The notes beneath the pieces are model-generated. The model was given only the letters and a program-made list of their open reading frames with translations. It did no database searches and had not been told where the DNA came from. The translations under genes and the position numbers were made by a program. From Nitrospira sp. (GTDB lineage: Bacteria > Nitrospirota > Nitrospiria > Nitrospirales > Nitrospiraceae), in assembly GCA_016715825.1 (NCBI GenBank), contig JADJXO010000002.1:496001-560000 (forward strand): a stretch of DNA of 64,000 nucleotides, in the 5' to 3' direction. Below are positions 1 through 8,819 of this stretch, one piece after another. The first letter of the stretch is position 1, and each line of letters begins with the position of its first letter.

Positions 1-1
1 G

Positions 2-901
2 TGGCCGATATGGAAAATCTTGCTTGTCATCTTTGTTCTTGTTCCGGCCAGTTCCCACTCTGAACCGAGAGCAATATCCCATGGGCCCTGCGACATCATG
101 TATCCCAGTGATGCGATGGTGCAGTGGGAGTGCCGGACCATTCGAACGGGTGAATCACTGGAAAAGCTGTTCGGCGACCGCTGGATCGATATTGCACGGT
201 TCAATCGGATCGATCGACGTCATGCTTGGGCTGGGCGGTCCATCAAGGTCCCTAAGCGCCTCCGGGATCTTCAATCTTTTTCGCCACTGCCTTTGGCGTA
301 TCCGCCTGCCGGATCGGAGGAACAGTTCATCCTCATCGATCTTTCCGAACAATTTCTTGGAGCCTATGAATATGGGGCGCTTCGGTTTGCGGTACCGATT
401 GCCTCCGGGAACAGTTACGATGAAACACCGACCGGTGAGTTCAGCCTTTTCACTGCCCATCGCGCGCATCAATCCGAGCTCTACACCGTTCAGGGAACAG
501 ACCGCCGTTATCCTATGAACTACGCGCTCAGGTTTTATATCGATCGCAAAGGGGTGTCATATTGGATTCACGGACGAGATTTGCCGGGCTATCCTGCTTC
601 GCACGGTTGTATCGGACTCTACGACGAACCGATGCAAGCAGAGCAGTATGGGTTTCCACAGGACCCGAAGCTGAACGATGCAAAGCGGCTGTTCGAATGG
701 GTATTAGGTCGTGAGGGTGAGAAAGACCGGATCATTTCGATGCCGCATGGCCCGAGAGTACAGATCATCGGCCGATCCCCTGGTTTGTTACGAGGACCAT
801 CCAACACCATCGAGAGGCCGGATCGTCAGCTCGTCAGTATAGAAGGGGGTGAAGTGGAGCGGGATGGGGGAACAAGAAATGGGTGGAGTTCTGCTAAATA
901 A
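2..901 (+). CDS. L,D-transpeptidase with LysM-like domain (5' end off window)
   Basis: Secreted peptidoglycan cross-linking enzyme of the YkuD family. The reading frame is open to the left edge, and hydrophobic residues (ILLVIFVLV) before the SHSEP segment look like a signal peptide. The true start is therefore probably outside the window; a TTG at 20 is the only start codon visible near the edge. A LysM-like stretch follows (TGESLEKLFGDRW to AGRSIKVP). The catalytic YkuD signature is clear: WIHG, then SHGCIGLYDEP, where Cys is the nucleophile and the two His residues complete the site. The usual Arg after SHGCI is Gly here. The C-terminal tail is rich in Arg and Gly and looks disordered. It stands alone, convergent with the next gene on the minus strand. 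Confidence 0.85.
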   Translation, partial: WPIWKILLVIFVLVPASSHSEPRAISHGPCDIMYPSDAMVQWECRTIRTGESLEKLFGDRWIDIARFNRIDRRHAWAGRSIKVPKRLRDLQSFSPLPLAYPPAGSEEQFILIDLSEQFLGAYEYGALRFAVPIASGNSYDETPTGEFSLFTAHRAHQSELYTVQGTDRRYPMNYALRFYIDRKGVSYWIHGRDLPGYPASHGCIGLYDEPMQAEQYGFPQDPKLNDAKRLFEWVLGREGEKDRIISMPHGPRVQIIGRSPGLLRGPSNTIERPDRQLVSIEGGEVERDGGTRNGWSSAK

Positions 902-1211
902 TGATTTCGCAGGGCTGAAGAAAGACTTTCAGCGGGATTTCACGGTCGTCATGTCCCTGGACATGTTTGGCACGAATCTCCTTGAGTGCGGCCACAATCT
1001 GCGGCAAAAAAGAAGATTCATAGCCGAGTGCGACCATGAAGAGTGTATTAGTGGTCTGGTTCGTTGACGCATTGGAGGCAGTCACGGTCCCGGTCACCCC
1101 GCTGCCTCCCACACCTGAAATCACGGTGTATCCTTTGATTTCCATTTTGTGAAACAGCGCCACGATCTCTTCTTCAAATCTCTTCCCACAGACAATGTGC
1201 AGCATCTTCAT
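894..1211 (-). CDS. PII-like signalling protein
   Basis: Small 105-residue protein of the PII-like ferredoxin-fold type, expected to act as a cytoplasmic trimer that binds a small ligand. The N-terminus (MKMLHIVCGKRFEEEI) and the following GYTVISGVGGSGVTG stretch resemble the first beta strand and the T-loop region of the family. No uridylylation Tyr context typical of GlnB is evident. The start at 1211 is chosen over an upstream in-frame start at 1292 because GAGGA lies 7 bases before it. It overlaps the tail of the L,D-transpeptidase gene by 8 bases, tail to tail. The ligand and partner cannot be told from sequence; no transporter gene is adjacent. Confidence 0.6.
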   Translation of the reverse strand: MKMLHIVCGKRFEEEIVALFHKMEIKGYTVISGVGGSGVTGTVTASNASTNQTTNTLFMVALGYESSFLPQIVAALKEIRAKHVQGHDDREIPLKVFLQPCEIII

Positions 1212-1362
1212 GACAGTCCTCGGCGCCGTTGTGTATAGAGGTAAGCCTACCAACTGGTTCAGCCTATCACAAGAGACAAACGCCTTAAACAAAAGTGACG
1301 GTGGAGTGTCACGCGTAGCGATCTGACCGTTTGACGGCCGGATCGAAATATCCTAGTAGTGA

Positions 1363-1566
1363 TTGATAGAGAAACCACATCTGTCCGGGACTCCAATATC
1401 CACGCACGTTACGGGCCATGAGGTGGCGGGAGTGATCGATGTCGAGCCGTTTCCGCTTGAGCAGGCGGCGACAGCGTATGACCGTATGGTGAACGGGAAG
1501 GCCTGTTGTCGCGCGGTGCTGACCATGAAGGAATGGGCTCGAGCTCCCATCCAGGACGGGCAGTGA
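1363..1566 (+). pseudogene. Remnant of a zinc-type alcohol dehydrogenase
   Basis: A 67-codon open frame that reads as two pieces of a zinc-dependent alcohol dehydrogenase joined together. The first piece carries VTGHEVAGVI, like the conserved GHE motif near the N-terminus of the family. It runs straight into FPLEQAATAYDRMVNGKA and RAVLTM, which is a recognisable C-terminal end. The cofactor-binding domain of roughly 200 to 250 residues that should lie between is absent. The only start is a TTG without a clear ribosome binding site. I read it as a gene remnant with an internal deletion rather than a working protein. Family assignment rests on motif recognition alone. Confidence 0.6.
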
Positions 1567-1686
1567 TATTCAGCGGCTTTCACTGGGTTTCACCCGATGT
1601 TGCTTGCGCCCTTAAGGAGACTTCGCTATATACAAGTGCATCGACATCTCTTGCGCAAATTTTCCATCAAAGGAGGAAGCTCCCGT

Positions 1687-2118
1687 ATGAACAAGATCCA
1701 GGTTGGAACGTGGGTGATCGGCCTTGCCTGTCTGTTGGGAACAGTTGGATGCACTGCGGGAAAAACTGCGATGCAGCCGGTATCTGAAGACTCAGCCAGG
1801 TCAGCCACGAGTGAGACGACGCCTACTCAAGCATCTTCTGAGAGCCTTTCAGATTCCCTGGAAGCGTGTCTGGCCGGGATTCCGAGTGACTCGACAGACG
1901 GCGCGAAGATGGTTGCCGAGCAGAGTTGTCAGGGGAATGAGCAACTCCGTCAAGGCATAGTTGGAACCGCCAGAACAAAGAGCGGTGGTCGTGCATCAGC
2001 CGGCACACAAGGTGATTCACTTGAAGCTTGTCTAGCGCGTATCCCTGACGATGCTACGGTAGGTCAACGAATGCTGGCCGAAGAAACCTGTGCGCGCGAT
2101 CAGTCGTCACATCGCTGA
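1687..2118 (+). CDS. Small lipoprotein with duplicated DSLEACL motif
   Basis: A 143-residue predicted lipoprotein of unknown function. The ATG at 1687 follows AAGGAGG at good spacing. The signal peptide ends in a lipobox, LLGTVGC, with Cys at about residue 22. After a low-complexity Ser/Thr/Glu linker the protein holds two copies of a motif of about 30 residues: DSLEACLAGIPSDSTDG followed by AEQSC, and DSLEACLARIPDDATVG followed by AEETC. Each copy has two Cys with the same spacing, so each may form a small disulphide-bonded hairpin in the periplasm. I recall similar short proteins in Nitrospira genomes, but no role is known to me. An in-frame upstream start at 1597 lacks support. Confidence 0.65.
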   Translation: MNKIQVGTWVIGLACLLGTVGCTAGKTAMQPVSEDSARSATSETTPTQASSESLSDSLEACLAGIPSDSTDGAKMVAEQSCQGNEQLRQGIVGTARTKSGGRASAGTQGDSLEACLARIPDDATVGQRMLAEETCARDQSSHR

Positions 2119-2218
2119 GAGGGAAACAAGATCTTGTAGGAGAGGATCTGAGGAGGGCGCTCTGCACCTCCTCCTCGGACCGAAGGAGCGGCTAAGTACT
2201 GGGAAGTCGAAGAGTGCT

Positions 2219-4642
2219 TTATGGTGCCGTGATGATATGTCCACCCGACTTTCCTTCTCCTTCGCTCCATTCCGCCACCACTTGGGCCATCTCGTCCAAT
2301 CGTTGAGCGGCACGGCCAAAGATGCTATCGGATGGGTAGGTTCCATCAAGACCACGCTCGCCAGCTGCGACCCCGGTGAGTAGTTCCAATGCCTCTTCGA
2401 TCATGTTTACCGCATAGACGACAAATTGCCCTGATTCGACCGCCTCGACGACTTTTCGACGAAGGGCTAAGTGCTTGGTATTGCGAGCTGGGATGATCAC
2501 GCCTTGTTTACCGGCCAAACCTTTTCGAGAGCAAGACTCGAAGAATCCCTCGATCTTTTCGTTCACGCCTCCAATCGGCTGAATCTCGCCCAACTGATTG
2601 ATTGACCCGGTAACCGCCAGCCATTGATGGATCGGTAGATCCGCCAGGCTGGAGAGAACGGCGGCGAGCTCAGCCACAGCAGCACTATCGCCTTCTACTT
2701 CGGAATAGGTCTGTTCAAACGTCAACGAGGCGCTCATGGCGAATGGATGGGATCCCGCAAATTTGCCGGCAAGATATCCGGCCAGCGTCATTACACCTTT
2801 GCTGTGAATTGTCCCGGCCAGGTCAGCCTCACGCTGAATATCGATGACGCCTTTGGTGCCGACATAGGTGCGAGCTGTGATGCGTGTGGGTCGTCCGAAT
2901 GCATAGTCGCCGAGCTGATGGACCGAGAGGCCATTGACCTGGCCGACAACATCGCCGTCGAGATCGACCATGAGTGTGCCTTCCCTGATTTCATCCTGGA
3001 TCCAATGTTCCGCCAGATTCGAGCGGTGGCGCTTACGGGTGACGGCGGTATCGACGTCTGCTCGGCTGACAAAGGAGTGGCCTTCTTTCCTGGCCCAGTA
3101 CCCCGCTTCTCGGATGAGATCGCTCACCTGGCTGAACCGCAACGACAAACGGTCGTGTCGATCGGCGAAACGGTGCCCTTGCCTGATGACTTCCGCGGCT
3201 GCATCTGCACCGAAGTGTGGCAGTCCTTCCTCACGGCAGAGCTTGGCGATGAACCTGGCATATTGCCGATCCTGCCGCTCACTTCGGATCACTTCGGTGT
3301 CAAAGTCCGCCTTGACTTTGAAGAGCTTGCCGAAGTCTTCCTCGTAGGCTTGCAGAAGGCGGTAGAGGATAGGGGGGCCGACCACGATCACTTTCACATT
3401 TACCGGGATCGGTTCCGGCCTCAGACCGGCCGTCGAGAATCCGTAGAATTCTCCGGGGTCTTCGATTTTCACCTCCCCTGTCTTAATCACGCGCTTCAAT
3501 GCATCCCAAGAGAACGGTTGGCGGAGCATATCCAATGCATTCACGATCAAGTAGCCGCCGTTCGCCATCAGCACGGCGCCTGCGCGGATCTCTGTAAAGT
3601 CTGTGTACATCACACCCATGTGAGCCCGACGTTCGATCTTGCCGATAAGGTTTGTATAGGTTGGGTGGGATTCGTCGATCACGGGGGCGCCCGCCGTTGG
3701 ATCGTGCTGCACGATAAGGTTGACCAGAAAGCGTGACAGGTCCGGTCGTTTGAACTCCAAGCCGGGGATGGCAATGGCTGGACCCTCACGAGGAATAAAA
3801 TCCTTATAGTGGTGCACGATGTCGTTCCGAACTCGCTCCAAGAACGAAGCGATCAACCCCATATCCTGATAGGTCCGCCACATAGTTTCGTAGCGGTTTT
3901 CCAGGACACTCGTGACCAGTTGACGATCCAGGTGGCGCAGCTCGTGTTCGGCTTCTTTCTCAAGACTATGGATACGGACATGGAACTCGCGGATCTCGCC
4001 TTCCAGAGCCTTCCGTCGTTCATTCAAATCCTGCTGTTCCTCGTCCGTCATCGCTTCCATGTCGGCGTCCGTCATGGGCTTACCGGCTTTGAGCGGGACA
4101 ATCCCAAAGCCCACGGAGGTTTCTTCAAAGCCGAACCCACGTGTTCGACTGAGTTCCGTCAAGTCCTGGAAGAGTGCTTTCTTCTTGGAATCGATCTCGT
4201 CGCGTAACTTGGCCTTGGCATCGAGATATTTCTTGCTCTCGAATGCCAAGGGAATATCGCGGCGTAATCCATCGATGAACGCCGCCATCTCACGTTTGAA
4301 CGAGGCTCCCTGTCCGGCTGGAAGGGCGAGACAGGTCGGACGAGAGGGGTCCTGAAAGTTATTGACATAGCACCAGTCGGACGGAGCAGGCGCCAACTGG
4401 GCCAGACGCTTGACCATCTGCCGAACAACCGTACCTTTCCCTGTGCCGACGGGCCCCGATACGTAGAGATTGAATCCGGGGCCGTTCATGTTCAGCCCGA
4501 ATTCGAGGGCCTCGACCGCTCGTTCTTGACCAATGATCTCTGTGAGCGGTTCCAGATCGCCCGTATCCTCGAAGCCGAGTTGACCCGGGTCGATCATGGG
4601 AGCGAGCATTGAGACGGGGACTTTGAACTTTTCCATCGTCAT
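2219..4642 (-). CDS. ATP-dependent Lon-type protease (AAA_32 class)
   Basis: An 807-residue cytoplasmic AAA+ protease related to LonB/LonC. The N-terminal ATPase part has a Walker A, GPVGTGKGT (near residue 65), and a long coiled-coil insertion rich in Glu, Arg and Lys (about 140 to 240) typical of the AAA_32 family. The C-terminal S16 peptidase domain has the catalytic Ser in VEGDSAA (S653) and Lys in NEKIEG (K696); the 43-residue spacing equals that of classical Lon. It lacks the N-terminal substrate-binding LAN domain of Lon itself. The start could be residue 1 or Met3. It is a single gene, divergent from the phosphotransferase at 4933. A role in protein quality control is likely; no specific substrate is indicated. 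Confidence 0.88.
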   Translation of the reverse strand: MTMEKFKVPVSMLAPMIDPGQLGFEDTGDLEPLTEIIGQERAVEALEFGLNMNGPGFNLYVSGPVGTGKGTVVRQMVKRLAQLAPAPSDWCYVNNFQDPSRPTCLALPAGQGASFKREMAAFIDGLRRDIPLAFESKKYLDAKAKLRDEIDSKKKALFQDLTELSRTRGFGFEETSVGFGIVPLKAGKPMTDADMEAMTDEEQQDLNERRKALEGEIREFHVRIHSLEKEAEHELRHLDRQLVTSVLENRYETMWRTYQDMGLIASFLERVRNDIVHHYKDFIPREGPAIAIPGLEFKRPDLSRFLVNLIVQHDPTAGAPVIDESHPTYTNLIGKIERRAHMGVMYTDFTEIRAGAVLMANGGYLIVNALDMLRQPFSWDALKRVIKTGEVKIEDPGEFYGFSTAGLRPEPIPVNVKVIVVGPPILYRLLQAYEEDFGKLFKVKADFDTEVIRSERQDRQYARFIAKLCREEGLPHFGADAAAEVIRQGHRFADRHDRLSLRFSQVSDLIREAGYWARKEGHSFVSRADVDTAVTRKRHRSNLAEHWIQDEIREGTLMVDLDGDVVGQVNGLSVHQLGDYAFGRPTRITARTYVGTKGVIDIQREADLAGTIHSKGVMTLAGYLAGKFAGSHPFAMSASLTFEQTYSEVEGDSAAVAELAAVLSSLADLPIHQWLAVTGSINQLGEIQPIGGVNEKIEGFFESCSRKGLAGKQGVIIPARNTKHLALRRKVVEAVESGQFVVYAVNMIEEALELLTGVAAGERGLDGTYPSDSIFGRAAQRLDEMAQVVAEWSEGEGKSGGHIITAP

Positions 4643-4875
4643 CTACGGCATCTTCGTCGCCATGGGGGCGGAAGCCTAATCACAATGAGTGCGTCTGACG
4701 AACCGGAGGTCGCAAATGACATGCCGACTCGGGAATCGCGGAGCGGCCTTCTTGGAAGTGAGATTGTTGAGGGATTTCGACTTCGATGAGGCTACCAGTC
4801 TTAAGCTGATGCATTTTCCCCCAGTGCAACTAGGAGGGGTGGCGCTGAATGCGACAGTAGGTCTGTCAGTATCAA

Positions 4876-4896
4876 CTTTCCCTAGCTTTAGGAAAG
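4876..4896. promoter_or_regulatory. Inverted repeat in a divergent intergenic region
   Basis: CTTTCC and GGAAAG form a six-base inverted repeat separated by nine bases, 36 bases before the phosphotransferase start and in the region shared with the divergent protease gene. It could be an operator or a leader hairpin. The rest of the 290-base gap between 4643 and 4932 holds nothing else I can name. Confidence 0.25.
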
Positions 4897-4932
4897 ATGA
4901 TTTCAGGAACATGAATTGCGAGGGCTTTCCGT

Positions 4933-6021
4933 ATGCCGATGTTAAGTAAGCCGGCCTTGGAACGCTATCTACGAGCTCGCTTCGGCTCGACGCTGAGGCT
5001 GTTGTCCTACGGGGTCATCGGGAAAGAGAGTTCCAAAGGAGAGCAAAAACGCTATGGATACGGCACGCCGGTCAAATTGACGTTCAAAGTCGGAACCAGG
5101 ATTCAGTCTGCTGTCTTGGAAACAATGAAGCCCGGCCCCTTCGGCCATGAACATATGGCGGATCGTGCCCAAGCCATACTGTGGGATTATGATTCGTACG
5201 GCCGCCTGCCGCGTCATGTGAAGGCTCTCGATGTCGGCGCATTTGACGCCAAGCAGAGACTCTTTTCTCTCGCGGACGCGCGTGAACTCTTTGTGCTGAA
5301 TCAATGGACGGAGGGAACGAGTTATCATGCGGATCTTCGCCGACTGGCAAAAGGCGGGAGTCTGCAAGCGTTGGATCGACAACGCGTAGTCGCGCTGGCG
5401 CGCTATCTCGCGCATATCCACTCGAAGAGGCGGCGTGATGGAAATCTGTACAAGCGTCGGTTGCGTGAGTTGATCGGTCATGGTGAATGCATTATGGGTT
5501 TGACCGACAGCTATCCCCAACGCTGCGGTTTTATCACCGAGGATCTGTTGCGAACCGTAGAAGAAGCCTGCAATCGATGGCGATGGCGGCTCCGTGATAG
5601 GGCGAGTCGGTTGGCTCAAGTTCATGGAGATTTCCATCCGTATAATGTGTTGTTCCGGACGGGGACGGATTTTGCGGTTCTGGATCGGTCGCGAGGCGAA
5701 TGGGGAGAACCGGCTGACGACGTCACTGCAATGACGATCAATTACTTGCTCAGCTCTCTCATCAGCTGGGGGAAGCTCACAGGTCCATTCGAGGTGCTGT
5801 TCCGATTATTCTGGGACACCTATGTAGAGGCCAGCCGTGATAAGGAAGTCACGGAGACGGCAGCGCCCTTCTTCGCGTTTCGCGGGTTGGTGGTGGCCAG
5901 CCCGCTTTGGTACCCCAAGCTGTCGATGGATATCCGGCGCCGTCTTTTTCGCTTCATCGAAAACGTGCTTGATTCACCGCGCTTTGAACCGACCCGAGTC
6001 AATGAGTATTGTGGAGGGTAG
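4933..6021 (+). CDS. APH-type phosphotransferase
   Basis: A 362-residue protein kinase-like phosphotransferase of the aminoglycoside phosphotransferase / choline kinase superfamily. The Brenner motif HGDFHPYNVL (D233, N238) and the metal-binding segment VLDRSRGEWGEPADDV (D251) are clear; the N-terminal lobe is less conserved, as usual. GAGGG stands about 8 bases before the ATG at 4933. A P-loop kinase gene follows within 80 bases on the same strand, an order seen in proteins where an APH domain is fused to an AAA_33 kinase domain. The substrate is unknown; a small sugar or alcohol is more likely than an antibiotic. It is not evidence of drug resistance. Confidence 0.75.
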   Translation: MPMLSKPALERYLRARFGSTLRLLSYGVIGKESSKGEQKRYGYGTPVKLTFKVGTRIQSAVLETMKPGPFGHEHMADRAQAILWDYDSYGRLPRHVKALDVGAFDAKQRLFSLADARELFVLNQWTEGTSYHADLRRLAKGGSLQALDRQRVVALARYLAHIHSKRRRDGNLYKRRLRELIGHGECIMGLTDSYPQRCGFITEDLLRTVEEACNRWRWRLRDRASRLAQVHGDFHPYNVLFRTGTDFAVLDRSRGEWGEPADDVTAMTINYLLSSLISWGKLTGPFEVLFRLFWDTYVEASRDKEVTETAAPFFAFRGLVVASPLWYPKLSMDIRRRLFRFIENVLDSPRFEPTRVNEYCGG

Positions 6022-6096
6022 TCGCCATCGCGTGGGAGCCTTCATCTTTCTTCTGACAGAACGAATGTGTGGCGACGCCTTATTAGTGGTGGATGG

Positions 6097-6648
6097 ATGA
6101 TGAGGGTTGACGTCACATCAAACGCCTTCGCCATCTGGCTCACTGGCTTGCCTGCGTCTGGGAAAAGCACCATCGCCCGTGAACTCACCTCCCAACTCGA
6201 AACATTGGACTATAGGGTAGACGTCTTGGAGTCGGATGCGGTACGACACGTCCTGACTCCTCATCCGACCTATAGTCAGGCTGAAAGGGAGCTTTTCTAC
6301 CGTGCCTTGGCATTTATGGGAGCGAAGTTGGTCTCCCATGGCATCGCCGTCATCTTCGATGCAACAGCCAACCGACGAACCTATCGTGATTTTGCCAGAA
6401 GCCTTATCCAGAGGTTCGTCGAGGTGGCGGTGGAATGTCCGTTGGAACTAGCGATGCAGCGAGACTACAAAGGGACCTATCTTCGAGGCCAACGGGGTGA
6501 ATCGTCGACGGTTCCTGGGTTACAAGACCCCTATGAGTCGCCGTTGAGTCCAGAACTCAGGTTGGATACGACCAGAATTTCTGCGAAAGAGGCGGCCAGG
6601 AAGGTGGTTGACCTGGTCACGAAAAAGAGAATTGTTAGCCGTGAGTAG
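6097..6648 (+). CDS. APS-kinase-like P-loop kinase
   Basis: A 183-residue P-loop kinase related to adenylylsulfate kinase (CysC). Walker A is GLPASGKST near residue 17. The segment YKGTYLRGQRGES and the DPYESPLSPELRLDT motif match the C-terminal signature of APS kinases. The centre differs from CysC: ESDAVRHVLTPHP replaces the usual DGDN-R motif and DATANRRTYRD replaces the ISPYR segment, so the substrate may not be APS. No sulfate-assimilation gene is nearby. ATG at 6097 is chosen over an upstream GTG at 6067. It follows the APH-type gene and likely shares its transcript. Its last 14 bases overlap the tail of the histidine kinase gene on the other strand. Confidence 0.72.
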   Translation: MMRVDVTSNAFAIWLTGLPASGKSTIARELTSQLETLDYRVDVLESDAVRHVLTPHPTYSQAERELFYRALAFMGAKLVSHGIAVIFDATANRRTYRDFARSLIQRFVEVAVECPLELAMQRDYKGTYLRGQRGESSTVPGLQDPYESPLSPELRLDTTRISAKEAARKVVDLVTKKRIVSRE

Positions 6649-8269
6649 AGAGACCGACGCCCGTTTTTTCTTCGTTACGTTGTCGCGTGGAGTGTGTCGC
6701 TACGAGCGGAATCCAGGCGTGGACTTCCGTCCCGCATCCAGGACCTGTCTGGATACGGAATAGTCCGTTCGAGAGACGGACTCGCTCTTCTAAACTGGGT
6801 AGCCCCAGCCCACGGCCTGGCACTCCAGCTGGTTCTTGAGCAAATCCCTTCCCATCGTCCTGGATGCAGATGCCGATTCCAGAACAGGTGCCGAGCAATC
6901 GCACCACAATCTTGGAGGCTTCGGCGTGTTTGAGGATGTTCTGCAAAGACTCCTGCATGACGCGGTACAGACAGGTGGCGATATCGATCGGAATGACCTG
7001 CGGAACAGCTCGCAATTTGAATTGCGTCGAGAGTCCTGATCGTCGACGGAACTCATCGATGTGGTCATGGATTGCAGCCTCCAAGCCTATATGTTCGAGC
7101 TGTGGAGGATGCAGTCGGTACGCGAAGCTATGCACGTCGTCGGCAAGCTGGCCGGCTGCTTCCTGCACGGCGCGTAGGCGCGGCAGCAACGCCGTTTTGG
7201 GACGGCACATCTGTTCGAGCGAGCCCACATCGACCGCCAGGGCGGCCAGTCGCTGGGTCATATCGTCGTGGAGTTCTCGAGCAATCCGTTGTCGCTCCTG
7301 ATCCTGCGCCTTGAGCAGTTTAGTGGAGAGGTCTTGCAAACGAGCGTGGTACCGTTCCAATTCACGCTGCTTCTGTCGGAGTATTTCCTCCGCCTTCTTC
7401 CGCTCCGTGATGTCTCGGACAATGGCCGAGCATCCGATGATCTGCCCCTCGATCGTCTTGACCGGAAAGATCGTCAGAGACACCGGAACGAGGGTCCCAT
7501 CTTTTTTCTTTCGTTCGGTGACAAGGTCTTGAATCAGGTCCCCGTTCAACGCCTGTGCCACGGTCGCCTCGACTTCCCCGATACGGTGGGCCGGGACCAG
7601 CAGATTGATCGATTGCCCAAGAATTTCTTCAGCCGAGTACCCAAACACTCGTTCGGCTGCTGGATTCCACGCGACCAACAGGCCATCCTTGATGTTCATG
7701 ATCGGATCAGTCGACGACTCGACGATAGCGGCTAGGCCACGTATCTTCGATTCCGCCCGCTCCCGTTGCCGAGCCTCTTGCTGCAAGATAGCTTGAATTC
7801 GTTCCAGCTCAAAGGTGCGATGGGCGAAGAGTTTCCCGCCCCACAGGCTTGCCCAGAGGGTGAGCAGCGCAATACACCGATCCGGGATGGAAAAGACGAA
7901 GAGGTCTCCGGACGGCGAACCGACGAAGCCGATGAGGATCAGTGCGGAGCACAGCCCGCCCATGATAAATGCAAACCGCCATCCTCGCCGCCAGAGACAG
8001 GTCAGACAGAGCGGTACATAGAGCATGTAAACGGCAAAGCCAAGCGGAGTGATCCAGTCGAGCCCAAAAATGACAATGGTCGTGAGGAGCAGTTGCAACG
8101 GAACACGAGGGGGTGGCGAAGTAGTCGTGAGATCTGCATCGTGTCCGCGCGATGCAGAGGCCAAGAACTCGTTCCGGCGGAGCGTGGTAAGGAAGCTCAT
8201 GTTTCGGTTGAAACTCGGACAGACATAATCCAGCGCATCTGAGTCGTGGTCGTCCTTATCAGGAGGCAA
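6635..8269 (-). CDS. PAS sensor histidine kinase (HisKA_3, NarX-like)
   Basis: A membrane-bound sensor kinase of up to 544 residues. Several hydrophobic segments between residues 55 and 150 form the membrane part. A PAS domain (about 175 to 290) carries NPAAERVFGYSAEEILG. A short coiled coil leads to a HisKA_3 dimerisation domain with the phospho-acceptor in RIARELHDDMTQRL (H334). The ATPase domain shows DDGKGF and GRGLGLPSLEERV. This architecture pairs with NarL-type regulators, but no response regulator lies next to it. The start is uncertain: the frame opens with a TTG at 8269 without a good ribosome binding site, and Met24 (8200) is an alternative. The signal sensed is not evident. Confidence 0.85.
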   Translation of the reverse strand: MPPDKDDHDSDALDYVCPSFNRNMSFLTTLRRNEFLASASRGHDADLTTTSPPPRVPLQLLLTTIVIFGLDWITPLGFAVYMLYVPLCLTCLWRRGWRFAFIMGGLCSALILIGFVGSPSGDLFVFSIPDRCIALLTLWASLWGGKLFAHRTFELERIQAILQQEARQRERAESKIRGLAAIVESSTDPIMNIKDGLLVAWNPAAERVFGYSAEEILGQSINLLVPAHRIGEVEATVAQALNGDLIQDLVTERKKKDGTLVPVSLTIFPVKTIEGQIIGCSAIVRDITERKKAEEILRQKQRELERYHARLQDLSTKLLKAQDQERQRIARELHDDMTQRLAALAVDVGSLEQMCRPKTALLPRLRAVQEAAGQLADDVHSFAYRLHPPQLEHIGLEAAIHDHIDEFRRRSGLSTQFKLRAVPQVIPIDIATCLYRVMQESLQNILKHAEASKIVVRLLGTCSGIGICIQDDGKGFAQEPAGVPGRGLGLPSLEERVRLSNGLFRIQTGPGCGTEVHAWIPLVATHSTRQRNEEKTGVGLSTHG

Positions 8270-8395
8270 CCTCGACGCGTGTCGATAATAATGTTTCCGA
8301 ACCGAATTGGCAATGGCGGATCGGGCTTCGTGAGAGACTCCCCGCTTCAGGTCATGAAAACTCGAAGGGGTTGGTCACGACCGAATGTATGGAGA

Positions 8396-8606
8396 TGGTA
8401 GCTCCCGCCCAAACTACCTGCTCGCACATTCCACAACGTGGCCCAACCTACCGGATTCTTCGACGAGGTGTGTCAGACCAGGACGATGACTAACTCCCTG
8501 TCGCCGATCAGCGCATCGTATGCGGTCGGGTTCATCTCAAGGACTGGTTCACCGTGACCTCCGACCATCAACAGGGTCGTGGCAATGACGGACGCTTCGT
8601 AGTGAG
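8396..8606 (-). pseudogene. Decayed 3' part of a dienelactone-hydrolase-like gene
   Basis: This stretch is visibly homologous to the 3' end of the intact hydrolase gene at 43291-43932. Read on the minus strand it gives TLLMVGGHGEPVLEMN, matching TLLIVGGHDEPVIEMN of the intact protein. A frameshift near 8470 follows, after which the matching frame continues as LTHLVEESGRLGHVVE against THLFEEPGTLGQVAE. The catalytic Asp of the GGHDEP motif is Gly here, and the frame is broken, so the copy is dead. No clear homology is seen beyond about 8606, so the 5' two thirds of the gene are missing. Confidence 0.8.
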
Positions 8607-8819
8607 TCTGTCGAACCATGAACAGAACCAGTTGAAAGCACTTGCCTTTCGAAAAGCGCAGGGCGAGCAGCTAATGTCAACGTGCGAATGAATCACCTCA
8701 TTATGTAGAATTCGGCACTAGCGGAAGGACATTTTTCACTTGACTGAGACTAAAGAGCTCTAGTACATGGTAATGCTTATAAGTTGGATTGCTTAGAGTC
8801 GAATAGCTCTATTCGTTTA

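Noticed and set aside
849..1067. 72-codon open frame on the plus strand
   Set aside because: It overlaps the end of the transpeptidase gene and the PII-like gene on the other strand, has no convincing ribosome binding site and gives no recognisable product.
2747..3736. 329-codon open frame opposite the Lon-type protease
   Set aside because: It is an antisense shadow of the protease gene, whose motifs are clear on the other strand.
4933..6021. Reading the APH-type gene as an antibiotic-resistance gene
   Set aside because: Only the general kinase motifs are present; the context is housekeeping, and the superfamily has many non-antibiotic substrates.
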